From the NCBI GenBank assembly GCA_000467715.1, contig AJFK01000232.1, positions 1 through 49,397 on the forward strand: DNA of 49,397 nt. Direction: 5' to 3'. The DNA comes from Hysterium pulicare CBS 123377. Lineage: Eukaryota > Ascomycota > Dothideomycetes > Hysteriales > Hysteriaceae. Made by a program: the position numbers and the translations under genes. Shown one piece after another: positions 20,394 to 33,300 of the stretch (its first letter is position 1; each line of letters starts with the position of its first letter). The notes under the pieces were generated by a model. The model did no database searches. It had not been told where the DNA came from and worked only from the letters and a program-made list of their open reading frames with translations.

Positions 20394-21917
20394 TCATTTC
20401 GTCGGCGGCATCAAAATTGGAGACTCACTGATAGTATCCTCCCCATCGTCAAGATCTAAAACTTCGGAGCCCATAGAATCCCCATCATCTGGTTCGTGCT
20501 CAGAGTCGTACTTCGGATTTGCACCAGGATGCAGTTCTTCCCACTCTTCAATCACCATCTCAGCCTCCCTAAAACGTTTGCTGCTATTCGCGCCATAGAT
20601 TGCCAAATAACACATCGCGCGAGCAAGACGATACTCGGTAGGATAGGCGTATCTGAGCCAATCCTGGCCGACGGCATCCTCGAAGGTACGCTTAACCTCT
20701 TGCATCCCAGGGTCTGTAGGGGTATCGTTGGCTTTAGCTTCATCTTCATCGTCATCGTCTTGCCAATCCCAAAGCCAAGATGGTGGTCGGCAGCCCATGA
20801 ACCGAGGAGCAAAGATGCTGCTGTCCCAGTCTAGGATTGCCTCAAGAGAAGCCGTGTTCTCATCTATCACATTTACCAAGATGTTGCGAGGCTCAAGGTC
20901 CATATGGCACAGGTAATGATTGGGATCATCAAAGAGACCAAGGTCATTCATTGCGACAGCGACGTTCTCGAGACGCTCCCAATGATCCATAAAGCCGCGG
21001 TTCCACTTGACATCAAATTCATGCTGGCGCAGAAATTGAGTTTTGAGGAATTCAAGCGTTGTTTGAGGGATTGCTGGAGACTCTTTAACCACCCAATCGG
21101 GCTCACCATGTCGCCAGTCCCTTGCTAGAACATCAAATCGAATGATTGAGATGTCATCTACATCTTGCAGAAAGGAATCTGAATCGAGGTTGCCAGCGTA
21201 TTCGTATTTGTGTTTCTGCAGTTCTGCCAAAGTGCGACCGTACTGCTGGGCGAGGGAGATTTTCTGTGATGTGTTGAGCTTAGGGTAAGCATGAATAACA
21301 GCCTCGCCAGGCACGCGATACTGAACAGTGTAGCGTTGACCAAGTGCATTATTCGTTGTCGTGTCGTACATTAAAATCTTTGGTATTGGGACTGAAGTGT
21401 GCTTTTCCAGATATCTGACGATGGCAATTTCGTGCTCGAACCATGCCTCCTCGAAACGTGGAATGCGGACGATGAAATCGCCTGGGCCTTGAGTATTAGT
21501 ATCTGCTGATGGTATCGGACAGTCGAACAGCCATTTGAAATAATCTACAATATGTTGGAAGTAATTTTTGGGGATCACCGGCCGATTGATCGCGACACCA
21601 ATGATTCGATTGTAACCGCCACCTTTCATCCAAGTGATTGAGAATGCTTTTGAACTTAAGCCTGGCCAAATATCACAACAAAGCTCAGCGACCTTCTGTT
21701 GGAACGTTTCGAAGGCCTCGTGTTCATAGCGAGTTGTGGACGTGGCAGAAATAATCGATGCGGCCACCTCTGCATCTGTGTCGTCAGGGACTTCATGCTG
21801 TGCAGCCTCTGGGATGTGCCCTTTCGGTTGCTTGGGAGGGAGAGCGTTGGACTCTAAATCGTTTCCAATAAGGTCCTGGACTGTAGCCTGAACCTGACCT
21901 GCAGGTGGCGCAGCCAT
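20394..21917 (-). CDS. APH-like phosphotransferase (paralogue 2)
   Basis: Single exon, 507 codons from the ATG at 21917. The frame is open upstream to 22082, but the first 55 residues of that extension lack any similarity to paralogue 1. The core matches the 14489-16324 protein in order: an amino segment with EHEAFETFQQKVAELC, KGGGYNRIIGVAI, FIVRIPRF, SVPIPKILMYD, the catalytic loop HMDLEPRNILV (His338, Asp340, Asn345) and DWDSSIFAPRFMGC (Asp363 region). PPSWLWDWQDDDDEDE is the acidic insert that follows in both. The carboxy end is also acidic (EHEPDDGDSMGSEVLDLDDG) but shorter than in paralogue 1. Family members transfer phosphate from ATP to small molecules or, less often, proteins; the substrate is unknown. 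Its stop faces the second Cys/His mini protein. Confidence 0.84.
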   Translation of the reverse strand: MAAPPAGQVQATVQDLIGNDLESNALPPKQPKGHIPEAAQHEVPDDTDAEVAASIISATSTTRYEHEAFETFQQKVAELCCDIWPGLSSKAFSITWMKGGGYNRIIGVAINRPVIPKNYFQHIVDYFKWLFDCPIPSADTNTQGPGDFIVRIPRFEEAWFEHEIAIVRYLEKHTSVPIPKILMYDTTTNNALGQRYTVQYRVPGEAVIHAYPKLNTSQKISLAQQYGRTLAELQKHKYEYAGNLDSDSFLQDVDDISIIRFDVLARDWRHGEPDWVVKESPAIPQTTLEFLKTQFLRQHEFDVKWNRGFMDHWERLENVAVAMNDLGLFDDPNHYLCHMDLEPRNILVNVIDENTASLEAILDWDSSIFAPRFMGCRPPSWLWDWQDDDDEDEAKANDTPTDPGMQEVKRTFEDAVGQDWLRYAYPTEYRLARAMCYLAIYGANSSKRFREAEMVIEEWEELHPGANPKYDSEHEPDDGDSMGSEVLDLDDGEDTISESPILMPPTK

Positions 21918-23949
21918 GGAGTCGTGAGGATGTTTGCCGTTCGGAATGACCTGCAAAGCGGTGTTACCAAGCTGGAAAAGCGCGAGATTTGAAGAGTCAC
22001 TTATTTGTGGAAAGCCTGTTCGAGAGATTTGACCACCTGAGAAAATGGAATACTTGACAAGTTGAGCCACGAGAATATACACCTTCTCGCTCTTGCCTTC
22101 ACAATGATATCGTCTACGTAGAGCGCGGTCAACAAATAATTGCTCGTTGCTCAGTACCTACCCAACCAATGACTTGTCAGGGTAGTTTTCCTACCTTCAG
22201 ATCTGAATCGTCATAGTATTGTGAATAAAAACATTCTGAGATGCTTCACGTTGTGGGGGAACCAACCTTGGAAAATAAGGAGGTCGGTTAAGGGGTTTCA
22301 AGAGTGATCGCATGACTAAGCAAGCCTTGATTTTGACTTCATCATCCCTTTGCGCAACTTGCCATGGTCACCAGAACTTATCGACTTACAATCCCCAAAT
22401 CCGCGAACTGAATATTATCGAGGTCGAATGACTGAGAAGCTTTGCGCATTCACATTACCTCTTCCAGAAGTCAGGAGATGTTTACACCTCAGACCTTCAC
22501 ACGCGCGCCGAATTTGTTCCTCTCCCCAATCATAGTGACATTGTGGACTTGCACATGCGCGAAAGAGTTTATGGCCTTTCTTACTATTTACATTCATGAT
22601 TAGTTATGGCAGAATTACAGCCTAGCAAAAGAGAGTCAACCGACTGACATAGCATCTTTCACAACTGTGGGTATGGTGGCGGTATTCACACGACGCGCTA
22701 CAGCTTGCCCAAAAGCCAACCCAACTATGGCAAAGGTGGTGAACACATGTTGCTATGTAACATGAAGACTAACCCAATCATTCATAAGGAGGTCATCAGG
22801 GTATATCAACGTTGACGGACGTTCCACAACACATGATTCATATCCTCATTTAGGCCTAGCCTGTTTGTACATCTTATTTATGTGACGGCTAAGCGACCCC
22901 TCCCAGAACCGATTTACGAAAGTCAGCTGAGTTGATATGCGATTAGGATGATCCGAGGAAGCTAACGCGAACAACCGACCTGGAAACAGTAGAGCAAACA
23001 AAAGCCGTCGTTTTTTCAACCCGATGACCATTTTCAGGTGTCAAGCAAACAGGTGAAGTTCCTCAAAGTCAAGTCAAATAGTTACCCCATGCAATAGCAA
23101 ACAAGGAACTTTGCAATTTTTGACACTCGGAACGATATGGAGATATCGAATCAGCAGTAGATCAGTCCGATTTGGCACCACACCCGAGCAGCGCCTTCCC
23201 GAGCCTCGATGTGACCTATTGAGTATGGCCTCCGGAATCCTGTTTGCTAAACGGCAATATGCATCAAACACGTCAGTTTGGTCCCCACCTTGCAACGAGA
23301 AAGATTATTTCTCATACGTGGCAAAGTACACCCAACTATCAATGCGACTCTTCGAGGTCTATATATGCTCGGGGGTTCAGTGTAGTTTTAAATTCTAATT
23401 ATTCTCAAAACATTCATTCCTTTCCCCCTCAACATCGCTCTTCTCATAATCATTGCATAGCTTCTTTTCCGTCGCCAGAACGCGTGGTTAATCTGGAACT
23501 GCTTACTGGAGACGTCCACAATGACATAAAGCGAACGGGATGACACCTCTTGCCCCTCCTCCCGTAGAAAGGCATTCAGAAGATTGCCACTAGTAGGTGG
23601 ATACTCCGCTCCCCCAGCCTTAGGTCCCCCAACAAGCTCCTAAACCCTCATCATCGGTCGAGCCATGGCTTTCAACGATGAAAACGCTCGCGTTGAGCCC
23701 ATCGAATTCGTGTGAATCGGCTGCAGTTAATTCCTCTAGCCAACCGTTTCAGAGCCCAGGACGCGTGTTAATAACCATGAACTCGCCACGAACCAGATCA
23801 TCGCCAAGGACAACGTGCACATGGAACAACTCCCGGCTTGATGGACCCATCGAGGCCAACCAAGTCTAAGTTCAGACTATTGTAAGTTCGATAAACCTAT
23901 GGAGGATGGATAATGTACTAACAGTTTGATACGTAGCTTATATATAACA
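21918..23949. other. Gene-poor interval of about 2 kb
   Basis: After the APH-like promoter I find only short frames without family features. At 23664 an ATG in good context opens a 16-codon frame (MAFNDENARVEPIEF) that may be the first exon of the membrane-protein gene to the right, but I could not follow it securely through splice sites. No RNA gene or mobile element recognised. Confidence 0.4.
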
Positions 23950-25656
23950 GCCTTTAATCAGCACCGCCATCATCAAGCAGCGCCACTGTTGTTCTACCAA
24001 CCTTCATCGAAGATTTAACCGATAACCTCGCTTCGAACGGCTACGAGAGGCTTTTCGGCATTGATACCCGAGTCAAAGGCAACTGGACGGAACTCACCAT
24101 CGGCAATGCAAGTGTCGTAGTACCTAGTAATGGCAACGAATGGGAAGGAACTTACATTCCTGGTGCGTTTGCTTTTGGTGATGAGAAGCCCGGCTTTAGA
24201 GTCCATGAGAAGCCTGGCACCGATCATAAACATTCCTCCTTATATACACGGACACGTCACGAAGCTGGCCTTCATGTCGACCCAAGAGGTCCATGCTCCT
24301 CGCTGTAACAGCCAAAATCTTGCCTGATATGGGCATCTCCGCCCGGAAGCTGGATGTCAACATGGGATATCACTCTTCATTCGATCAACCCCGCCATTTC
24401 ACAGGTCAAGACATTTATATACCCACGATGAAAACCACCATCCAAGTCGAATATATCTCCCTTCCCCTGGAAATATCCGCTCCTTTCTATATATATAAAA
24501 TCGTTAGTACTCATTCATCTATAAAACCTCCCCTTTACCCACCGGCAAACGCTACAGAACCGGATCCGCACACATGCAGCACTGGATTGCGGGTGTGGCG
24601 CTTGTAATCAAAGAAGCGAAAAGGACGAGTGTTTTTCTGGAGATGTTGGCTCGTTGTACTGATTTCTTCGAGACTGTACCACGCTGCCACCCGCGCCCGG
24701 TGGCAAATGACGGCAAGCTCTGAAGCCACTCTCGCCAACAGATGGAACTAAACTGAACGTTAGCGATTGGGTATGCACACTGGTTCGAGCATTGACCAAA
24801 AGTATGTCAAGAAACCACAACTCATAGATCTTCATGGTCGTCGAAACGGTTTACTGATCAACTTGATGATAACTAGACATGGCACGCTCGAGGAAAAGAC
24901 AACCCAAGAAGGGATCAAGTAAGCAAAGCAGCAAGGCGCCGAACCGAGATGCACCGTCGAAGACCCAACGTCGTCATGGGTAGCCTCAGGCTATAAAAGT
25001 TAGAGCAATATTAACGACACCATCCTTATCCTCTTGGTTTCCGTTTTCGCCGATCATGGGCTCCTGAAACAAGAGGCTGACCGGATTGAGGGTTGCAACA
25101 CCGTCTCTTGGACACAGTATCAAGGACTCTCGGATTGCGCTGCCAACGTCCGGGAGCTTATATATACAGCCGCCACGATCGAAGTTGATCGATATAGGGC
25201 GCACATTTCATGTCTGGGGGACAGCACGAATGAGCTGGTATGCAAACCCTCCTTCGGGTATATTCTCCTTCAGCTAATGTTGTTCAACAGTTCTGGTGGA
25301 TATCATGGATCTGCGTTCTGGTAGTGCAGCTCATTATATACTACAGTGTTGGGTTTACGAAGAACAACTCCCCGACGTCTTCGAAGCAAACACTATGGCA
25401 CGCTTTCGCGGTCATGAATGCGGCCATACTCGCCATCTCGGGAGTGGTCGCGATCATTGGGCTCTTGTTCGCCGGTTATACCACTTTAGTACGCAGTCTT
25501 GAGATTGCGGATACGAAAAGCTCGACGTTCGTGGACATGGAGGTCGAGCATGCTGCCAGTGAAGAGCACGCTAGTGAAGTACTCAGCTTTTCCCGGGGGG
25601 AGGCGATACTGAGAATTGGGTCGCAGTGTGAGAAGATTATGAGGTTCCCTGTATGA
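23950..25656 (+). pseudogene. Fragmented or multi-intron membrane-glycoprotein gene
   Basis: Protein-like stretches follow one another on the plus strand. From about 23980 is LPTFIEDLTDNLASNGYERL, followed by LTIGNASVVVPSNGNEWEGT with NxS/T sites; then KLAFMSTQEVHAPRC near 24260, and, one frame away, GISARKLDVNMGYHSSF near 24330. From 25006 to 25237 a good frame with spaced cysteines (HGLLKQEADRIEGCNTVSW) joins through a clean 53-nt intron (25238-25290, GTATGC...CAACAG) to two transmembrane helices (WWISWICVLVVQLIIYYSVG and AAILAISGVVAIIGLLFAG) and a cytosolic tail ending at 25656. The topology suggests an extracellular domain anchored near its carboxy end. The frame change near 24320 (NSQNL to LPDMG) has no splice signals and fits a one-base insertion. 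The gene is thus either decayed in the middle or contains introns I cannot place. Family unknown. Confidence 0.5.
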
Positions 25657-26355
25657 GACTATGTTTTTGTGGTAGGATGGTTACGCTTTCTGGGTTGTTT
25701 TGGAGAGATATTCTATGGATTGAATCAATGGTGGGATTTCCGAGGGAGTCAACATAAGGTATTTGGGATTCATGTGTGGGAGTTTGCTTCGTGACAGTCA
25801 GGTACTATGTGACAAGGATTGAAGTCGGAGTTGGAGATACATATACGTAACATCTATTTTTGGGAGAGATACTTACTGATGAATCATAAATCAGCTTTCC
25901 TTGTCCGCGGAGGTGATGTTATCTGAACTGAGGTGACCGTCTAAATGACACGAGCAGCCTGATATGAGCAACGCGGACTTCTAGGTGGCTGTGTAGACAT
26001 GAAAGCAAAATCTTAGGGAGTAATGAAATGTTGACCGACGTCATTGAAGAAGTGATCTTTGAACGAGCTCCCTGGCTTGGCTCTGCCATTCTCATTGTAG
26101 GAATAATAGGCACGGGCGATGGCACTTGTGTAGAACGAATTGCCCTTGGGAACTTTTAAGTATTTGATTGGTATACTTTAGCCACCTCAAAAAATTACCG
26201 GAGATAGAAACCTGGCTTCGTGAGCTGATATCATTTCTATTGAGCAGTATCACGAGTTAGCCTCCAACGCCCCATCGACGTTCCGAATCCCTAAAGCCTC
26301 AACAGGTGGCGCCTAAAACGTCTTGAAAACATTCCTTTGATGACTCCAATTCCTC
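25657..26355. other. Intergenic between convergent genes
   Basis: 3' flanks of the membrane-protein region and of the transcription factor. AT-rich and without a supported gene. Confidence 0.45.
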
Positions 26356-29300
26356 CTACCCTGGACTCTCATACATACTAACCAATCTCCACGGCACCAA
26401 TCCTTTAAGAACCATCATCCCATCATGAACCACCGCCCATCTAACTTTACTGAGAGACTTGCAGACAACAGCTGTCAAACCACTTGTCCCCTTCATACCC
26501 ACCCATCCCATTCCAGAAGCCGAAACAAGATTTTGAGGCGGTGCATTCGTCATCCAATTAAGTAGCGCCATCATTTCAGCCTTAACGTCCCAGATGATTT
26601 CATCATCATCCTCATGGCGACCATCAAAATGATCAGTTGCAGAAGTTGGGTCGCTAGGCGCTGGTCTAGCGTGATGGAAAGCCCACACTGTGAGCGTGGC
26701 GAGGTAGAGACACCATGGGTAATGGAAAAGTCCTCCGGCCTCGAATCCGTCTAGCTCCTGGAGTCCGTCTTTCAAAAGTCTGGCTGCGTGCCAAGCAGCT
26801 CGACTCGCGGCTTCTCGTTCTTCGGCTACCCATTTCTTCACTACACGCTGTGACCGCACATAGTCAGGGCGAGCGACAGGTCGGCCGAGAATGTGACGAG
26901 CGCCGGCGTAGATTTGGAGGTCGAGAAACTCGGCATTTAGGATGACATGTGCGGAATGGTAGATTGCGGTATTTGCTGTAGTGAAAGAAATAAATTCTTT
27001 CTTGAGAGCAGGACTGTATTGCGCAGCACCGATAGTGAGATACTGGGCGGTGTAGTTGGCGCAGTATACGTCAAAGTCGGCTTTCCAGGATTCATAGGAT
27101 CTAGCCATTCGAGTTTTCCAGTTGCCGATAGGCGCGTTATTTTCCATCATACCTGCAAGCATTAGTAAATTAAAAGCAATCTTATAGACATCGTCATACC
27201 TAGCGATGTCTGGTCTCTTCGCTTCATATCCCAAGCAATGGACATCAAGCCATGAAGAAGTAGTATTCTACTAAGTGCATTGAGTTTTTTGGGTGTTGAA
27301 GATCCTCCCGGTGCAAGGTAAGTCTTCAGGCATGAGAGGAATAGGGGCGAAGATGTCTGCTTTTGACGCAGCTGGTGCCATAGTTCTGCTGAATCAGCCT
27401 CCCACAATGATTGATCGCAAGGTAAGGATGATCGGAGTTCAAACGCTGACATGCACAGAGATTGGCAGAACAGTACAGCGTGCTGAACGTCCCACATAAA
27501 GCACAGAAATGCCAACCTGACTTGGATAAGCATCCAGCATCTATGTAAAAGGCACTGACTTACCTCTTCTTCTGCTCAGCATCAACCCACGTACGCCAGT
27601 CATCCTCAAGGTCCTCGGTTTCTTCCTGCACGTTCGGCGGTCGGATTGACTGACAGTCGCTTCTTCGAATCAAGTTGATGAGTAGGCCATGGAAAAGATG
27701 GGACATATCATGCTGCTTTTGTCCCGCTCGACTCTTCCCGAAGCATTCAACAAGCAAAATAGTTTGTAAGATCCATAATTCGGGCCGAGCAGAAAACCCA
27801 GCATCCGCAAATATGAGTGGACGGATAACATCGTGAATGCACACCTAGTAAAGTCAGCATTTCCCTAATAGACGTTCGTCGGAGTCTGAGCAAGGCCAAT
27901 TCTCTTATTATGCTGCAGGGAATCTTACCGCAAGTTGATGAGCATCTTTCTCCCCGTAAGTAGCGCCGAGTAACAGCACAGATACCAACAAGAGTGTTTC
28001 TACATGAGATGCATCGAACGTAGCTTGATGAATCAACGGATATGCAGTATTGAAGCGAGTGAAGTATAAATCGCAGTACGTTTGAAGACTGGAAAGGGAA
28101 AGAAGGGGGTGATCTCGAGTAACATGGGCTCCATCCGGGGTGACCGGCCGAGCCGTATCTATGAGATCTAAGATATGGGCACGAGCAACCTCGTCGATGG
28201 TTGGAAGGCCTTTGGAAACCTGAAGCATAGACATTGGGCGTTCCATATCCGGCGGTAGTACAGCTGATGCGGATACTGGTCTAGAGCTTCGGATCTTCAT
28301 TGGGTCGGGATTGCCCCCGCATATTGAATTTGAGGGCTCAGATATGTGTGAAAGATGCAGGGACTGATCATCAAATGATATGGAACGGCCGATTCCGGAG
28401 TCGAGGTCCTGCTCACTGAACGGAGAGATTGTTGGACCGCCAATTTGAGCCGCGTGCGATGCGTCGGATTGACTGGAAAGCACAGTGCTGTGTCCATCAG
28501 TAGTACCAAGGTCTCGACACAATGCTATACGGTCGGGTGGAGACCCAAAGGAATGTTCAAGAGCGGTTTGTTCAAGCTGATAATGTTGAAAGTTAGGCGA
28601 AATCAGGTCAGTTGGGGAAACATGATCTTGGCGAGACGACATGTTGATGTCGAATAGCCAGTTGTAGTTGTTCATGGTGGTGAAAGGCATATTGAACGAA
28701 CTAGCTGTATCAGGATTGAATATATCATCGTAGGGCACATCTTCGATTGGCTCCTGGACGAGTGTTGGGGTAATGCTAGATGACCAAAAGCGTTCATCAA
28801 CCGAGGTGGAATGGACCTGCGAGTGAGCATCGAGAGAGCCATGTCCAGCTCTCCACAAGTCCTCGTTGTTAGAGTCTGAGAAAGTTCTGCCATAAGAATT
28901 GGTGTGCGAGATTGGCGGAGAGATTGGAGCTCCGCTGTCGTGTCTTTGAAGAAACGTGACAAAGTCAGAGGTTGCTTGGATTTGCTGTGAGTCGCGCTGA
29001 GGCCCTCTCACGACCGGTTTCTTCGCAACGATATTGCCTTCAGGATCTTTCCACATCCGCTTGCGAGTGTTGAGCACACCACAGCCCTCAGCACCAGCCT
29101 CGGCATCTTTTTGGCGGTGCCGGGCCATGTGTCTGTCTATATTGCAATCATGGTTAGCATGCAGAAGATGAGTCAGGTGCTGGGCGAAGTGAAGTCGGAG
29201 CTAGTGTAGGAATAAAATCGATGAAGGAGCTTCAAGCTTCAAGTGACAACTAGTAATGACTACTAAATCCACTTTTGTGGACGAAATTCAACATAGCAAT

Positions 29301-29646
29301 ACTGTCGCAGTGGGAATCTTGAAAATAGACTAGAAAAGGCTCGATGCAGATGAGGGAAGTGTCCAAAGTCGCACCCACTCTAGGAAATGGAGGAACAAGA
29401 CGGCGTCTAAAAAGCGGATGCCACACATGAATCTAATAAAACAACCTCACCCAGAAGATCGCGTCGTTTAAAGTGCGCTCGACATCTCTCGCAGGTATTT
29501 TCTCCCTCAGTGTGGTTTAGGAGGTGTCGTTGGAGATGCTCGGACCTGGTGAAGCTCCTCCCGCAGCCCTCGGTCTGGCAAACAAACTTCCTGGTCGGAG
29601 CATCCAAACTTCGCTTTCGCGTGTTTCGTTGCGTGGTTTCAGCCAT
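26356..29646 (-). CDS. C2H2 zinc-finger transcription factor with fungal-specific domain, five exons
   Basis: Exons 29646-29451, 29136-27929, 27844-27564, 27516-27200 and 27152-26356 join in phase to 932 residues. Two C2H2 fingers stand at the start: C-x4-C-x12-H-x3-H in FVCQTEGCGRSFTRSEHLQR and C-x2-C-x12-H-x3-H in CERCRAHFKRRDLL, the latter completed across the first intron by DRHMARH. A Ser/Gln-rich, probably disordered middle part follows, then a fungal-specific transcription factor domain from about residue 400 (LQTYCDLYFTRFNTAYPLIH) to 750. The last intron has a textbook TACTAAT branch site before TTGCAG. Proteins of this build are nuclear regulators, often of morphology, carbon or stress genes; the target set cannot be told. 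It lies directly downstream of xanthine dehydrogenase on the same strand, which does not by itself show control of it. The first intron (314 nt) is unusually long. Confidence 0.9.
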
Positions 29647-30330
29647 CACGACACATGCAAACTAGAGACTGAGAGAATGGCAAGTAGTACAAAGGATGGG
29701 ATGGATCATGGAAGTTGGAGGAAGCGCTGGGGAGCATAGTGGGCGACATAAGCTTGGTCCTAGCCTTCCCGGCTTCTAGAAAAGGGCTTATCACGGGAGG
29801 TGGCTATCGAAGATACAACGTGTCGATCTGATGGATGCAGATGCAAGGCACTGCCCTACGTAGCACGACTCGAAGATGGGTCCATGGGGTCTTGTTGAGT
29901 GACAGATGCTGGAAGCCGATTGCCAAGCCCAAGAGTGGGGTAGGGCAGACTGACGGTGTTGGCCGTTATATCCATTTGGTAGGTCGTTAATGGGATTGAA
30001 TAGAAGAGATTGGATTAGCGTTGTGGAATTGATAATCCAGCTTGTGGCTGACACACAATCGACATTTTCATTATTCCTCATATTCGGACATCCGAGATAG
30101 GGACCATTGTTCATTACCCAGGCCCATATCAGAGCTCGCTTAGCCAATAAGAGCCCTGGAAGATGTCTTTTCAAAGTTAATTTTCTCATTGGCCGAGATA
30201 CTTCAATTTTAGACAGGATCACGTATGGTTGTATAATTGTGGCCTAAGGCATTGAGATCTGATAGTTTATCATTCTTAGCTAGCAACACAGGCAAGCGTC
30301 CAATTTTCGAAACCATAGCACGAACCCCCA
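29647..30330. other. Transcription-factor promoter and xanthine dehydrogenase 3' flank
   Basis: Spacer between two tandem minus-strand genes. A minus-strand frame of 143 codons (29791-30222) has no domain features. I see no other gene. Confidence 0.45.
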
Positions 30331-33300
30331 TCATGCAACTGTTACGAAGAAGTTCGTTTCTCCTTCCTTCTTCACGACCTCAGCTCGTCTCACAAGATCA
30401 TCACAAACCGCCAATCTCAACTTCTCGCATGTAGCAGGACTGTCCAAGGCGAGCGGTTCCTTGACTCCATTCATCTCTCTCGCCGCCTTCACTGCCTCCC
30501 TCAGAGCAAAGAAGACCGTGGAGCCGAGGAAAAGTGGTGGCTCTCCTATTCCCTTGCTGCTCTGGATAGTTCGAAGATGTTTCCAAGTCAATGGCTTACC
30601 TTCTCCATCGTGCCTCAACAAGCTGACGTTGAAAACTTGAGGGATATCTGAAAATCCGGGGATCTTGTAGTTTCCGGGACCTCGAGTAGCGAGCGTGCCG
30701 TCGCAGAGCCAGAGTGATTCTTCCATAGTGAAAAGACCTTGGCCTTGAACGAATGCTCCTTCGATTTGACCATAGTCGATTGCTGGATTGATAGACTGAC
30801 CAATGTCCTTGCCAAGGCATTAGCATTTCATCAATCTGGAAAACTTGGAGACTTACCATCATCAGGTCGGTTCGAAGCACGGTATGGTCTCCTGTGAGTA
30901 AATCCAGCTCGACTTCGGTCACCCCCGCACCCTGTGTAAAGTAATAATACATCGGCTTCGCAGTTTCAATGTTTGTGTCCCCCCATTTGTAGCCAACTTT
31001 TGGCATCTGCCAGAATCCGTTCGCAGCCAAGTTGACTCGATCCAAATAAGCAGCGTGGGCTATGTCTTTCATCGATGCATCTGGGCCCATTTTCTCGCGG
31101 TATGGCTTCAGTCGTTTGTTGAGGATCTCGCAGGCGTTCTTGACAGCCATACCGTTGAGATCGCTGCCGGAGGATGCGGCGGTGGGTGATGCGTTTGCAA
31201 TTTGATACGTCTGGCTGTCTTGGGTGAAGATCGAGTCTAGGGGTACAGAAAGTTCCTGGGCTGCGACCTGACACATCTTAGTATAAAGGCCCTGACCCAT
31301 CTCTGTTCCTCCATGATGGAGCAAAATGCTGCCATCAGCATAAACCTTGACGTAAGCGCCAGCTTGGTTGAGATGAAGAGCAGTTGCAAAGCTCAATCCG
31401 AACTTCGTGGGGATTAAGCATATGCCACGCTTCTTCCATTTGTTCACAGCATTGAATTCCTTGACCTTAGCTTTTCGAGATTCGTAGTCTGATGATGCAC
31501 GAAGCTGCTCAAGGAGTGTCGGTACATGCCAGTCTTCATCGATTTTCTGAAAGAACGGGGTCCAATTTCCAGGTTTATATAGATTCTTCAATCTCAGCTC
31601 ATCGACATCCATGCCAAGGCCTTCTGCAATGTTATACATCATGGTCTCAGCAAAGTACATGCCTTGCGGCGCCCCAAACCCTCGGAATGCCGTGTTACTA
31701 TGTATGTTAGTCTTGCAAACATGACCACGAAGATCGACGTTTGGGCATTCATAACTGTTGTCAAAGTGTGTGATGCATCGGTCCATTACGGCACCGCTCA
31801 TGTCCTGGGAGAATCCGGCGTTATCGTAGATGTCGGCATCGATTGCCAATAGTTTGCCTTCCCTTGAAACTCCAACTTTCCACCTGGCTTGGATTGGATG
31901 CCTCTGGCCACTCAGCATCATATCTTCATCTCGATTTAGCATAAGTCGCATCGGTCGTCTTTCTTTCTTGGCAGCGATCGCCAAGTAGCATGCAAATGGG
32001 ACACTGCGAGATTCTTTGCCACCAAAAGCTCCTCCCATTCGTTTTACTCGAGCATTGATGCGATTGCTTGGTACACCGCACACTTGACTTACAAACTCTT
32101 GGGTTTCCATAGTATTCTGGGTGGAGGACCACACTTCCATTGAACCGTCTTCACCGTGCGGTATGACCAGTGCAGCATTTGTTTCCAAGTAGAAATGTTC
32201 TTGCCCTCCCAATCTCGTGGTGCCTTCGAACACTTTGAAGCACTCTGCCATGGCTTCATCCATCTTTCCGGCAATAGCAGCACCCTTCTTGAGGTTCTTG
32301 CCGTGGGCGAAAAAACTTGATGCCTCGATAGCTTCATCGATGGTGAGTATGGTTGGCAAGACTTCATACTCAACCTTGACGGCTCTTGCTGCAGCCTGAG
32401 CTTGTAGTGCTGTTTCTGCATAGACCATTCCAATTACCTGGCCATAGTGATGAACCTCACCGTCAGCAAAGAACGGTTCATCTTTACGGATGGAGCCCCA
32501 GATGTTGGCATCCTTCGGAATGCTATCCTTATCGATGTAACCAACAACGCCTGGCATTTGAAGTGCAGGCGCCCAGTCCACATTCTGGAGCTTAGCATGT
32601 GTTTTCGTTGATAGAACCAATCCACCGAAGAGTTCACGCTCCTGACGTGGCATGTCATCGACATACTCGGCCTCTCCAGTGCATTGCTTCAGTGCAGAAA
32701 GATGCGGAATCTGCTTTCCTACAACACGCTGCTCATGTGGATTATAATCATCACGGTAGCCTGTCGAAATATCCCGATGGATCTCGTCGACGAGTTGACC
32801 ATCGACATCTCCTAACTTGAGCTCAGTCACAGCTTCATGCCAGAATCGGAAGAATAGAGATAGTGCGAGGGTTTTGCGATAGTGAGCCATGCCTCCAGGG
32901 ACGCTGAACCTGAGATCGAAATCCTTGGTCAAAGCATCAAGGCCAGCCTCGAGTGTTTCTGAAGAGAACCACTTTTTTCCAAGCATAGCAGTACGGGACT
33001 TCTCTGCCTCCAGAGTTTTTGGTGCCATGCCACCGTACGCCAGCCTTATTTCACTAACATTTCCCTGCTCATCTAGCCGTACGCGGAAGGCAGCAGTGAC
33101 AATTGCGATGTCGTCATCTCTTCTCTTGGCTTGTTTGTAGGCTTTTAGGACTTCGCGAGTCCCAGGAGCAGGGAACGGTATTTGTATGTGGCTAATAACG
33201 GCATCGGCTGGAAGGTTCGTAGTTCGATAGCCGATAAACAGATTCTGGAGTGGAACTTGAATAGAACCATTTGCTTGATTCTGTACAATGACTGAGGAAC

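Noticed and set aside
24290-24420. Polyketide synthase acyltransferase fragment (ARKLDVNMGYHS resembles a PKS AT stretch)
   Set aside because: The likeness covers about a dozen residues. Flanking pieces show glycosylation sites and helices that fit a membrane protein, and no other PKS motif is near.
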